A stretch of DNA of 64,000 nt from JAIEPX01 sp963725255 (GTDB taxonomy: Bacteria; Pseudomonadota; Gammaproteobacteria; JAIEPX01), in contig CAVRXV010000004.1 of assembly GCA_963725255.1 (NCBI GenBank), forward strand, positions 248,001 to 312,000. Reading direction: 5' to 3'. Shown here one piece after another: positions 27,243-36,294 of the stretch. The position numbers and the translations under genes were made by a program. Each line of letters begins with the position of its first letter. Positions within the stretch are counted from its first letter, which is position 1. The notes under the pieces were generated by a model that was not told where the DNA came from, made no database searches, and saw nothing but the letters and a program-made list of their open reading frames with translations.

Positions 27243-28769
27243 ATGGGTTCAGGAAACTTCGATGTAGTTGCTTATAAAAAGCAGGCCGAAGAGGCGAAAG
27301 TCAAAGTCAATTCTGGTTTTACTGCTGACTCGATGTGTGATGAATTTAATCCAGCCATTGTTACCACAAGGCACTCAAAGAAAGGGCCCTTTAATGAATA
27401 TAGGGATGTGATTACAGTCCTCATTGGCTTAGATGTAACCGGTTCAATGGATATCATACCTAAATCACTGCTTGAAGGAAGTTTAGGCAGCTTAATGGTT
27501 GATTTAAAAAAGACATTCGGTAGGCCAAATGAAAATCTGCAAATTTCTTTTGCAGGAATTGGTGATGCAGAGTCTGATCGCGCTCCATTGCAGGTGACTC
27601 ACTTTGAATCTGATAATCGGTTCGCACAACAACTAGAAAAAATCTGGTTGGAAGGGGGAGGTGGTGCTAATGGGGCAGAAAGCTACAATTTGTTATGGTG
27701 GTACGCAGCAAATAAGACCCATTTGAATTATGTTCAGCAGGATGGCCGTAAAGGAATTTTAATCACGATAGGTGATGATAATGTGCATCCTGGATTAACT
27801 GCTGCTGGTATCCAAATGTGGTTAGATCCTAAATATGATGGTGGTGATATTTCGAATCAGGTGCTTTTACACGCTGTTCGAGAGCAATATGATGTCTATC
27901 ATATTGTCATTACTGATGGTCAGGCTTACTGGTATGATCTTGTTAAAAAAGCAAACAAGACAGCAGAACAAAAATTAACAGAGGCTAAACAATGGACTGA
28001 TCTGCTGGGTATGAATAATGTGATCTGCACAAAAAGTAATGGTGTTGCTGATGCGATTGCAGAAATCATCAAGCGCACTAGGCCGATACAAAAAGTGGGT
28101 TTGGAAAACTTAACCGAGGCAGAATGGAGTCGGCAAAATAAAGAGAATTTAACTGACCAACAATGGGCAGAAGTCCTGAGTTATACACTATGTCCATTAA
28201 CTCGCCAATATATGGATCATCCTGTGGATTGGGGTGGACATAAAAGAGCCTACGAGAGGCAAGCCGTCGAAAATTACGTGCGTGACAATCTAAGAGATCC
28301 TGTGACGCAGAGGGCGACAACTTTGCGAGATTTAATGCTTAAGCCAAACCTCAATATAGCTCAGCTCTGCTTAAGCTATAAACCCTTCTTTGATGCATTG
28401 CCCGCAGACAGAAGAGAGCGGTTAGTGCAGATGGCATTCCCGGCTCCTGTGCCGGCGGTCGAGCGCAAAAAATCGATAGACAGAGGTCCCGTGGCATTTT
28501 TTGCTCCGGGTGGGTCTGAACATGCTCAGCAATCTATTGATAAGATGCATAAAGACCTTGAGTGCCCCATATCTCATGAGATAATGGAAGATCCTGTAAT
28601 CCTCGTAGAAACAGGGCAATCGTTTGAGAGAAGGGAAATTGTGAAATGGTTGGCAAGCCATAATACTTGTCCTTTTTCACATGTAGAATTAAGCGACAAG
28701 ACGATTGCACCTAATATTGCTCTAAGGAGACTTTGTGACGAGGCCCGTGCTGGCGCACAATTACACTAG
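27243..28769 (+). CDS. von Willebrand A domain protein with two C-terminal U-boxes
   Basis: 508 residues, AGGAG before the ATG. Residues ~55-275 form a vWA domain: the MIDAS motif DVTGSMD after TVLIGL, and ILITIGDDNVHPG as the later metal-binding strand. Residues ~315-375 fit a U-box (CPLTRQYMDHPV..., YERQAVENYV, RDPVTQRAT, LKPNLNIAQL). Residues ~436-500 are a clear second U-box (LECPISHEIMEDPVIL, GQSFERREIVKWL, NTCPFSHVEL, IAPNIALRRL). U-boxes recruit ubiquitin-conjugating enzymes, so a host E3-ligase role is suggested; Legionella LubX also has two U-boxes. The vWA fusion is unusual. First gene of a compact three-gene run. Confidence 0.88.
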   Translation: MGSGNFDVVAYKKQAEEAKVKVNSGFTADSMCDEFNPAIVTTRHSKKGPFNEYRDVITVLIGLDVTGSMDIIPKSLLEGSLGSLMVDLKKTFGRPNENLQISFAGIGDAESDRAPLQVTHFESDNRFAQQLEKIWLEGGGGANGAESYNLLWWYAANKTHLNYVQQDGRKGILITIGDDNVHPGLTAAGIQMWLDPKYDGGDISNQVLLHAVREQYDVYHIVITDGQAYWYDLVKKANKTAEQKLTEAKQWTDLLGMNNVICTKSNGVADAIAEIIKRTRPIQKVGLENLTEAEWSRQNKENLTDQQWAEVLSYTLCPLTRQYMDHPVDWGGHKRAYERQAVENYVRDNLRDPVTQRATTLRDLMLKPNLNIAQLCLSYKPFFDALPADRRERLVQMAFPAPVPAVERKKSIDRGPVAFFAPGGSEHAQQSIDKMHKDLECPISHEIMEDPVILVETGQSFERREIVKWLASHNTCPFSHVELSDKTIAPNIALRRLCDEARAGAQLH

Positions 28770-28774
28770 TCAAT

Positions 28775-29977
28775 ATGGAAGCCGCAGTTGTTATCGGCGC
28801 AAATTACGGTGACGAAGGTAAAGGCCTGATCACTGACTATCTTGCAGCATTAGGCAATTCAAATACAGTAGTCGTTCGTTTTAACGGTGGCGCTCAAGCT
28901 GGTCATACGGTGCAGAGACCGGGTAACCTACGTCATGTATTCAGTCATTTTGCTAGTGGTACGTTTGCTGGGGCGCAAACCTATCTGAGTGATTTTTACA
29001 TTGTAAATCCAGTGCTATTTAAACAAGAGTTAGCAAAGCTGCAGTCTCGAAATTTTTTTCCAAAAGTGATCTGTCATCCAGAGGCAGTTGTTACGACCCC
29101 CTACGATATGTTCATTAATCAAACATTCGAAAACTCCCTAGGGAAAAATCGGCATGGTAGTTGTGGAGTTGGTATTGGTGAAACAATAGAACGAAATTTA
29201 CATTCAAAGTTTCAATTAGCTGTAAAAGATTTATTTAATCAAGAGAAGTTAAAGGCAAAATTACTAACAATCCGAGATGAATGGCTAGAATTACGATTGG
29301 GTCAATTGCTACAGAGAAAACTAACTCAAGATGAAAACTCTTTAATTTTTTCGAATGAAATGTTTGAGTATTTTCTGCATGATATCCATATTTTTCTCAC
29401 TAATTGTGAGGTTGCCGATTATAATTATTTTGGAAAGTGTGAGCGATTAATTTTTGAAGGGGCTCAGGGGCTTTTATTGGATCAAGGTCATAAGAGTTTC
29501 CCTCATGTCACACGCTCCAATACCGGGTTACAAAACGTATCCAGCATTGCTAATCTCACTAACATACATCACTTAAATGTTCATTATGTCACACGATGCT
29601 ATTTGACTCGGCATGGGATAGGGCCTTTACCTAATGAGCGCCCTTTTTGTCCTTGTCCTCAGTTTAAAGACGAGACTAATATTCCACACAAATTTCAAGG
29701 TTCTTTACGTTTTGCACCTCTTGATGTCGCTAAGTTAAATTCGGAAATTTCTGCAGATCTTAATAAACTCTCGAATAATATCACTAAAAAAGTCACGCTG
29801 GCTGTGACTTGCCTCGATCAATTTGAAGAAAAAATCACTGTTGCGAAGGAAGTGGACGGTCTCGTTGAGTTAAGCAAAGAAGAATTTATCACGCATGTTT
29901 TTGAAAATACGCTCTTTGGCGACTATATTTTAAGTTATGGACCAACGCGAGAAGACTGTAAAAATGGCAAAATTTAA
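28775..29977 (+). CDS. Divergent adenylosuccinate synthetase-like protein
   Basis: 400 residues. It aligns along its length with PurA, which makes adenylosuccinate from IMP, aspartate and GTP. Visible are VIGANYGDEGKGLITDYLA (P-loop with the catalytic aspartate kept), NGGAQAGHTVQ (catalytic histidine kept), HGSCGVGIGETIER, EGAQGLLLDQGHKSFPHVT and LTRHGIGPLPNE. Differences from housekeeping PurA are GANYGDEG for GxQWGDEG, a degenerate end region where RRxGW and TKLD would be (SLRFAPLDV, VTCLDQF), and short length. It starts 5 bp after the vWA/U-box gene with no clear Shine-Dalgarno, implying translational coupling. Probably not the housekeeping enzyme; substrate unknown. Confidence 0.82.
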   Translation: MEAAVVIGANYGDEGKGLITDYLAALGNSNTVVVRFNGGAQAGHTVQRPGNLRHVFSHFASGTFAGAQTYLSDFYIVNPVLFKQELAKLQSRNFFPKVICHPEAVVTTPYDMFINQTFENSLGKNRHGSCGVGIGETIERNLHSKFQLAVKDLFNQEKLKAKLLTIRDEWLELRLGQLLQRKLTQDENSLIFSNEMFEYFLHDIHIFLTNCEVADYNYFGKCERLIFEGAQGLLLDQGHKSFPHVTRSNTGLQNVSSIANLTNIHHLNVHYVTRCYLTRHGIGPLPNERPFCPCPQFKDETNIPHKFQGSLRFAPLDVAKLNSEISADLNKLSNNITKKVTLAVTCLDQFEEKITVAKEVDGLVELSKEEFITHVFENTLFGDYILSYGPTREDCKNGKI

Positions 29978-31712
29978 AACTAATATCGAAGCTATACCAG
30001 CAGATGATGCGGAAATCGACATATATTATGAAACGGCTTCTAGTAAAATAAACTCCGTGTTAGAAAAATATGACATCCGTAATGCAAAAGGTGAGCTTGA
30101 GGAAGTGTCCGCCGACAAATTAAGAAATCTATTATCTTCCACAGATTTTCTTCAAGCCACGCCCTTGAAATCTATTTTCTTTGATAAAAAACAACAATTT
30201 GTTCCTGAGGAGGTCGTTTATGAATTTCGAAAAATTATTTCTAATCCTCCAGTCAGCATTAAAGTTATTTTATATGATGCATTTTTGACGCTTTTAGAGA
30301 AAAAAGGTTGGGTTGAATCGCTTAGCGTATATTTTGAAAAACACTACAGCGTTCCGCAAGATGTCGTCATTATATTAGATGATCTTAAGGACTTTAGTTT
30401 AGGTTTTGGGATTTATAGAGCCGCATTTCAGCTGAGAACACCTAGCAGAGAAAGAGTGAGTATTTTTTTTAAAAGATCCTTCGATCTACGTTCGCACAAT
30501 GAACTGCTGTATTGCCAGCTTCAAAAAGCATTATTACCAACCGCAAGTAATGCCAAGATGTCTAGCTTGTTAGTCAATAAAGAAAACAATGAGGTGGTTT
30601 TAATTTCTCCGTTAAATACAGGTATGGCATCAGAAACAGTTTTGTCATTATTTGTTCAGGCTTATCGTAAAGCTCAACATAATGATCAAAAATACAGCCT
30701 TAAAAAATCGATGGAGATTATAATAGAAGCTTTTATTAGTCACGCGGTACTGGGTGATCTACTTGTTAGAAACGATAGACACTTGATGAATTCACTGATT
30801 GATTTTGTTATTGATGAGACTCCACAAAGAATCTCTCTGGATGATTTAAATAATTCTGAAAAAATTTTGGCTTATGCTCATAATATTGTAAAAATGAAAA
30901 CGAAGGCTATTTCTTTGATTGATATTGATTTAAAATGGTTGCTAGGTGAAAAGAACGCGGATTGGATTCTTGCAGATATAGATTTTGGGTTGTCAGAGCT
31001 CAATCTATTAAGTATATTGGACGAATTTAATGATTATAATGCAGAATCGAATCCATTTTTTGAGGCACGAAAAAAATATATTGAGCATTACACTCATGAG
31101 TATTGTCGGCAGCTAGAAGCTATTTTGGAAAATAAAAAAATGTTGCTATCCTGCGTAGAGCAAATTTATCCAGCCAATGTTTCTGGTATAAAATTGAAAC
31201 TTCTTTCTCAGCGAATAGAGTTATTTGATAAAAATAAGGGGTATGTCGTTGAGTTGTTTAAGAGATATTTACTGGATTTTCGTATTCGATTAGTCCACAA
31301 GGAAGCTTTGTATACATTAGGTTCAATGGCTAGTGAAACTAATAACATGCAGCTTTTTAATGCCCTGAAGGATGCTGGTCTTTTAATATATCTTCCGCCC
31401 AGAATGTCACGTGTATCGAATGAGTCAAGTGTATTTCTGCAATTACAATGTTTCCGAGGAGTGTTATCTGCAAAGGATACAGCGTTACATTCCGAAAAAG
31501 ATACGACTACGTGGGAGATAGTGGCGTCAGCCATTGGAGTGGTTGCAGAAAAATTTAATACTAATCTTTTCAGATCTCTAAGGGATAAGATTCAATTTAT
31601 CGAAAAAGATACTGAAGCTCTCCTAGAGGGCTGTCGCGAGTTATGTGAGAAAGCTAAGTTCATGGATGACAATACAAGCGAGAGCCAATTGTGTTATTCA
31701 TTGGCATATTAG
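29964..31712 (+). CDS. Kinase-like protein, PI3/PI4-kinase-type motifs
   Basis: About 582 residues from ATG 29964, overlapping the preceding gene by 14 bp; an upstream ATG at 29937 would overlap by 41. Three blocks in order resemble the PI3/4-kinase catalytic core: FFKRSFDLRSHNELLYCQL (lysine plus DLR), LVRNDRHLMNSL (DRHxxN catalytic loop, ~264) and ADIDFGLSEL (DFG, ~337). The ~200 C-terminal residues are helical and not recognised. Legionella effectors include phosphoinositide kinases, so this could act on host lipids; a protein kinase is equally possible. The family call rests on short motifs seen by eye. Last gene of the cassette before lpxC. Confidence 0.68.
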   Translation: MAKFKTNIEAIPADDAEIDIYYETASSKINSVLEKYDIRNAKGELEEVSADKLRNLLSSTDFLQATPLKSIFFDKKQQFVPEEVVYEFRKIISNPPVSIKVILYDAFLTLLEKKGWVESLSVYFEKHYSVPQDVVIILDDLKDFSLGFGIYRAAFQLRTPSRERVSIFFKRSFDLRSHNELLYCQLQKALLPTASNAKMSSLLVNKENNEVVLISPLNTGMASETVLSLFVQAYRKAQHNDQKYSLKKSMEIIIEAFISHAVLGDLLVRNDRHLMNSLIDFVIDETPQRISLDDLNNSEKILAYAHNIVKMKTKAISLIDIDLKWLLGEKNADWILADIDFGLSELNLLSILDEFNDYNAESNPFFEARKKYIEHYTHEYCRQLEAILENKKMLLSCVEQIYPANVSGIKLKLLSQRIELFDKNKGYVVELFKRYLLDFRIRLVHKEALYTLGSMASETNNMQLFNALKDAGLLIYLPPRMSRVSNESSVFLQLQCFRGVLSAKDTALHSEKDTTTWEIVASAIGVVAEKFNTNLFRSLRDKIQFIEKDTEALLEGCRELCEKAKFMDDNTSESQLCYSLAY

Positions 31713-31730
31713 TAATATCGATTAAAAATA

Positions 31731-31759
31731 GTTGTTTCGGTGGGTCAATGTGCTACAAT
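31731..31759 (+). promoter_or_regulatory. Promoter upstream of lpxC
   Basis: -35 TTGTTT (31731-31736) and -10 TACAAT (31754-31759) with a 17-bp spacer, starting 18 bp after the kinase-like stop and ~60 bp before lpxC. This gives lpxC its own transcription start, independent of the upstream cassette. Confidence 0.65.
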
Positions 31760-31816
31760 GCCCCCTTTTGTTGGGCGGATTTATGGCCCCAGAATTAACC
31801 TTATATGGAATTCTCG

Positions 31817-32725
31817 ATGATAAAGCAACGGACAATTCGTGAAATTCACGCTATGGGCGTGGGTTTGCACACAGGTAAAAAAGTCTCTTTAACTTTACAA
31901 CCTGCTCCAGTTGATACAGGCATTGTTATTCGTCGTGTTGATTTAAGCCCCCCTGTCGAAATTAAAGCGCACACAAAAAATATTGGTGACGCGCGATTAA
32001 ATACTTGTCTTGTCAAAAATGATGTTCGTATCTCTACCGTTGAACATTTGCTTTCAGCATTTGCAGGTCTTGGTATTGATAATGCTTATGTTAATTTAGA
32101 TGCACCTGAAGTTCCAATTATGGATGGTAGTGCAGGACCGTTTGTTTTTTTAGCTCAAGCAGCGGGAATTGTTGTTCAAGATGCGCCTAAACGTTTTATT
32201 CGCATTAAAAAAGCCATTGAAGTTAAACATGAAGATAAGTGGGCTCGCCTTGAGCCGCATTCTGGTGCGGTGTACGGGATGACGATCGATTTTCCACATC
32301 CTGTTATTCGTGCGGGAAATCAATCATATGAATTTAATCACACGGGAAATGCCTATATTAAAGAAATTAGCCGTGCAAGAACGTTTGGATTTTTGTCTGA
32401 ATATGAATACCTTCGTCGGAATAATTTAGCTTTAGGTGGAAGTCTCGATAATGCGATTGTGCTCGATGAATATCGTATTTTAAACGAAGATGGTTTGCGT
32501 TTTAGTGATGAATTTGTTCGACATAAAATTCTCGATGCCATTGGTGATTTGTATCAACTGGGCCATAGTATGATAGGTCGATTTGAGGGTTACAAGTCTG
32601 GGCATGCATTGAATAATGAATTGATGGGAACATTGTTAGCAGATTCTAGTGCTTGGGAAATTGTGACGTTTGAAAATGCTAAGCAAATTCCATCGGGATT
32701 TGCAGTGGGTTCATCGGTCGTTTAG
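31817..32725 (+). CDS. lpxC: UDP-3-O-acyl-N-acetylglucosamine deacetylase LpxC
   Basis: The zinc deacetylase that commits UDP-acyl-GlcNAc to lipid A synthesis. The start at 31817 (MIKQRTIREIHAMG) matches the family; the frame opens four codons earlier. Zinc and catalytic blocks are present: STVEHLLSAFAGLGIDNAYV with the first histidine, MDGSAGPFVFL, RHKILDAIGDLYQLG with the second histidine and aspartate, and SGHALNN with the catalytic histidine. 302 aa, a normal length. In the relatives' layout it follows ftsZ, as it would here without the cassette. Confidence 0.97.
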   Translation: MIKQRTIREIHAMGVGLHTGKKVSLTLQPAPVDTGIVIRRVDLSPPVEIKAHTKNIGDARLNTCLVKNDVRISTVEHLLSAFAGLGIDNAYVNLDAPEVPIMDGSAGPFVFLAQAAGIVVQDAPKRFIRIKKAIEVKHEDKWARLEPHSGAVYGMTIDFPHPVIRAGNQSYEFNHTGNAYIKEISRARTFGFLSEYEYLRRNNLALGGSLDNAIVLDEYRILNEDGLRFSDEFVRHKILDAIGDLYQLGHSMIGRFEGYKSGHALNNELMGTLLADSSAWEIVTFENAKQIPSGFAVGSSVV

Positions 32726-32728
32726 TTT

Positions 32729-33148
32729 TTAAGCTTTTCCTAGTTTTTCCCAGATTGCCCGTAATCTATCATTGCTCATTGTTGCTGCAGATGCAGTGAT
32801 ACCCTCAGCAGCTGCTGCTGATATGCGTCGAATGTAGGGGCGTTTTTCTTTTTCTGGTTCAGAGTGTGGGCGGACGATACAGCGGATCGTTTTAACAGGC
32901 TGGTTGGCCAGAGCTTCATTCAATCCCGCGATAATGGCCTCCCCGCTAAATCTAATTTGAGTGGAAAAGCTGCCATTAGGCGCGATGATCGTTAAAATGC
33001 CATTCTCTAACTTGACACAGGTCACCTGGCCACGTAATGGAGGGGGGAGGATGGCTTGTAAGGTCTCATTTAAACGGGTCACACTATGCAGATGCATCAT
33101 CAGCTGTGCTAATTTTGGGTACCCTAAGAGTTGATTTACTTCCTTCAT
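32729..33148 (-). CDS. dciA: DciA-type helicase loader (DUF721)
   Basis: 139 residues of the DUF721 family, whose member DciA loads the replicative helicase DnaB in bacteria lacking DnaC. The N-terminal KH-like part reads LQAILPPPLRGQVTCVKLEN then GILTIIAPNGSFSTQIRF, matching the family pattern. The tail is basic (EKEKRPYIRRISA). In Pseudomonas, Legionella and other gammaproteobacteria a DUF721 gene lies between lpxC and secA, the same place as here, and is read in the opposite direction. It is convergent with lpxC, 3 bp apart. Confidence 0.85.
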   Translation of the reverse strand: MKEVNQLLGYPKLAQLMMHLHSVTRLNETLQAILPPPLRGQVTCVKLENGILTIIAPNGSFSTQIRFSGEAIIAGLNEALANQPVKTIRCIVRPHSEPEKEKRPYIRRISAAAAEGITASAATMSNDRLRAIWEKLGKA

Positions 33149-33245
33149 GTCTCTATATTACTAGGGGCTGTAAACAAATTCAATGTAATCAGCGGTACCC
33201 GCTGAACAATGCGCCATCACCCAGGGGTGAGGCTCTGGGGAATTA

Positions 33246-33422
33246 TTAAGGGGCATAGTCCCCCCTTAAGAATAGACTTTTTAGGGGGAGAGAAGTGCAG
33301 CTCGCTCCCCTGAAATGAAGTATTTTGAGTTGGGGACTATGCCCCTTAATTGATGAATTTGAACTTAGTTCAAATTTATCATCAACAAAAAGGAGGGAGT
33401 TTCCGGCTTTAGCGGGAACTCC
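33246..33422 (+). repeat. Three consecutive hairpins upstream of secA
   Basis: The 302-bp gap before secA has no gene. It holds a perfect 18-bp inverted repeat (TTAAGGGGCATAGTCCCC, 33246-33263, mirrored 33332-33349) with an inner GGGGGAG/CTCCCC symmetry, a second hairpin (33350-33385, TTGATGAATTTGAAC), and a third (33396-33404 with 33414-33422, GGAGTTTCC). If transcribed with secA it would be a highly folded leader. A non-autonomous repeat element is an equal alternative. Confidence 0.75.
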
Positions 33423-33450
33423 TGCAATGTTATTGTGAGTAGTACACATT

Positions 33451-36148
33451 ATGAAGTTATTAAGTAGAATTTTTGGAACCCGAAATGAACGATTAATTCG
33501 TCGTATGGCGAAAGTCGTTACGAAGATTAATGCGCTCGAGCCTTCAATCAAGGCCCTGTCCGATGATGCGCTAAAGGCAAAAACAGCGGAATTACGCCAA
33601 CGAGTAAGTGCTGGTGCTTCGTTAAACGATATTTTACCTGAAGCGTTTGCAGTGGTTCGAGAAGCCAGTGTTAGAACGCTTGGATTGCGACACTTCGATG
33701 TGCAATTAATAGGCGGTATGGTGCTTCATGATGGTAAAATTTCTGAAATGCGCACAGGTGAAGGAAAAACACTGACCGGGACGTTGGCTGTATACTTAAA
33801 TGCCTTATCAGGGCGCGGCGTTCATATTGTGACAGTCAACGATTATTTAGCTAAGCGCGATGCCGAGTGGATGAGACCCATCTACGATTTTCTCGGTCTG
33901 ACCGTTGGTGTGAATCTCACCAATATGCAATTTGAACAGAAAAAAGAAGCCTATTTAGCCGACGTTACTTATGGTACGAATAATGAATTTGGTTTTGATT
34001 ATTTGCGTGACAACATGTCCTTTAATTTAGAAGGGCGCGTGCAGCGCGATCTTCATTATGCCATTGTGGATGAAGTCGATTGTATTTTAATTGATGAAGC
34101 GAGAACACCGTTAATTATTTCCGGTCCTGCAGATGAAAGTTCAGAGCTGTATACGAAAATTAATTCACTCATTCCGAAGCTTATCAAGCAAAAAGAAGAA
34201 AACGGTCCTGGTGATTACAAAGTGGATGAAAAAACAAAGCAAGTTTATCTCACTGAAGAGTGGTCATTCTCACGTCGAAGAATTATTAGTGCAGGCTGGT
34301 TTGATTGGGCAAGGTGAAAATCTTTATGACATTCACAACATTATCTACATGCATCATATTAATGCCGCCTTGCGAGCTCATGCTATTTATGTGCGTGATG
34401 TCGATTATGTTGTTAAAGATGGTGAAGTGGTGATCGTCGATGAGCATACCGGTCGAATGATGGATGGTCGACGTTGGTCTGAAGGTTTGCACCAAGCTGT
34501 TGAGGCAAAAGAAGGCGTGCAAATTCGTAGTGAAAATCAAACATTAGCATCAATTACATTCCAAAATTATTTCAGATTATTCCAAAAATTGGCGGGTATG
34601 ACAGGTACCGCCGATACTGAAGCGTATGAATTTGCGCAAATTTATGGCTTAGAAGTTGTTGTGGTTCCGACAAATCAACCTGTTGTTCGAGTTGATCGTT
34701 CTGATGTGGTATTTCTCACTCAGCAAGCAAAATACAAAGCTATCGTGAAAGATATTCTTACCCGACACGAAAAAGGCCAGCCTGTTTTAGTGGGAACAGC
34801 CTCTATCGAAACCTCAGAATATTTGTCCGAAATTTTGACAGACCACAAAATGCCACATCAAGTGTTAAATGCGAAATACCACGAAAAAGAAGCTAAAATT
34901 ATCGCGCAAGCGGGGCAGCCTGGTACCGTGACCATTGCAACAAATATGGCCGGTCGTGGTACAGATATTGTTTTGGGTGGTGATTTATCTACAGAAATTG
35001 CTCAGCTCGAAAATTCAACACCTGAACAAATTGAAGCACTACGCGTTGATTGGCAGAAACGTCATGATCAAGTAGTTGCTGCGGGTGGATTGCATGTGTT
35101 GGGAACTGAGCGCAATGAATCTCGACGAATCGATAATCAATTACGCGGCCGCTCTGGTCGACAAGGTGATCCTGGTTCATCGCAATATTATTTGTCCCTC
35201 GAAGATAATTTAATGCGCATTTTTGCAAGTGATCGACTAGCCAACATGATGGAACGTCTTGGCATGGAAGAGGATACGCCTATTGAAAATGCTTTAGTTT
35301 CACGATCTATTGCTAACGCGCAACGAAAAGTTGAAGGCCATAATTTTGATATTCGAAAACAGTTATTGAAATTTGATGACGTTGCGAATGATCAACGTAA
35401 AGTCATTTATTCGCAGCGATTTGATTTAATGTCTGCTGATAATATCCATGACGCCATAGAAAATATTCGCGAAGATGCAATCGCGAATTTAACTGACCAA
35501 TTTGTTCCGCCTGAAAGCATGGAAGATATGTGGGATATTAGTGGGTTGGAAAATGTTTTGGCTCAAGATTTTGCTGTGAAATTACCTATTAAAAGCTGGT
35601 TGGAAACTGAAGAAGATCTTCATGAGGAATCATTAAGGCAGCGTATTCAAGAAGCAGTCAAGCAGCATTTAGAAGAACGTGAACAGCGTTATACATCCGA
35701 AGTGATTTATCAAGTTGAAAAAACAGTGATGTTGCGTACTCTAGATGCGCATTGGAAAGAACATTTAGCGGCGATGGATCATTTGCGGCAAGGTATTCAT
35801 TTGCGCGGTTATGCGCAAAAAGATCCTGCACAAGAATATAAACGTGAAGCCTTTATCATGTTCACGGAGCTTCTGGATAATGTTAAAAGAAATGTTATCA
35901 GCGTTTTATGTACCATTGAATTACGTGTTGAAGAACCTGCGTCCGTTATGGAAGCGTCTCAATCTATGCAAAATTTGCAGTATCAACATGCAGCCGCGCC
36001 TGCGCTTACAGAAGGCGGCGATGGAGAAGAGGAAATGTCTGGGTTAATGTCAGAAACAGTTATTCGTAACACACCTAAAGTGGGTCGGAATGATCCGTGT
36101 CCTTGTGGATCAGGAAAAAAATACAAACAATGTCATGGTGTGTTGTAA
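33451..36148 (+). pseudogene. secA: Preprotein translocase ATPase SecA, interrupted by a one-base frameshift
   Basis: SecA drives protein export through SecYEG. The N-terminal half has MRTGEGKTLTGTLAVYL (Walker A) and IVDEVDCILIDEARTPL (Walker B). The second half has TIATNMAGRGTDIVLGG, GTERNESRRIDNQLRGR and the C-terminal zinc motif RNDPCPCGSGKKYKQCHG. The frame breaks at 34261, where an extra T follows GAAGAG; removing it gives TEEGHSHVEELLVQAGL, the normal continuation, and an 898-aa protein (E. coli 901). SecA is essential, so the frameshift is probably not real. It follows lpxC-dciA as in relatives. Confidence 0.93.
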
Positions 36149-36152
36149 AGAA

Positions 36153-36287
36153 AAGGGAAGGTGTCAGATCTAAGATTGATACATTCCACATGATAAATAA
36201 AATTACTACTTGAACCTAGATTCCAACTGCAGAATCTAGGTTTAACCTTATAAGAATGTATCAATCTTAGATCTGACACCTTCCCTT
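36153..36287. repeat. Palindromic element with perfect 33-bp arms between secA and the LysR gene
   Basis: Arms 36153-36185 (AAGGGAAGGTGTCAGATCTA onward) and 36255-36287 are perfect complements. A second 11-bp stem lies inside (AACCTAGATTC, 36213-36223 with 36232-36242). It fills the whole gap between two convergent genes and may act as a bidirectional terminator. The arm ends (GGTGTCAGATCTAA) resemble sequences beside the IS3 element (GGGTCAGATCTAA). Confidence 0.88.
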
Positions 36288-36294
36288 CTGATCC

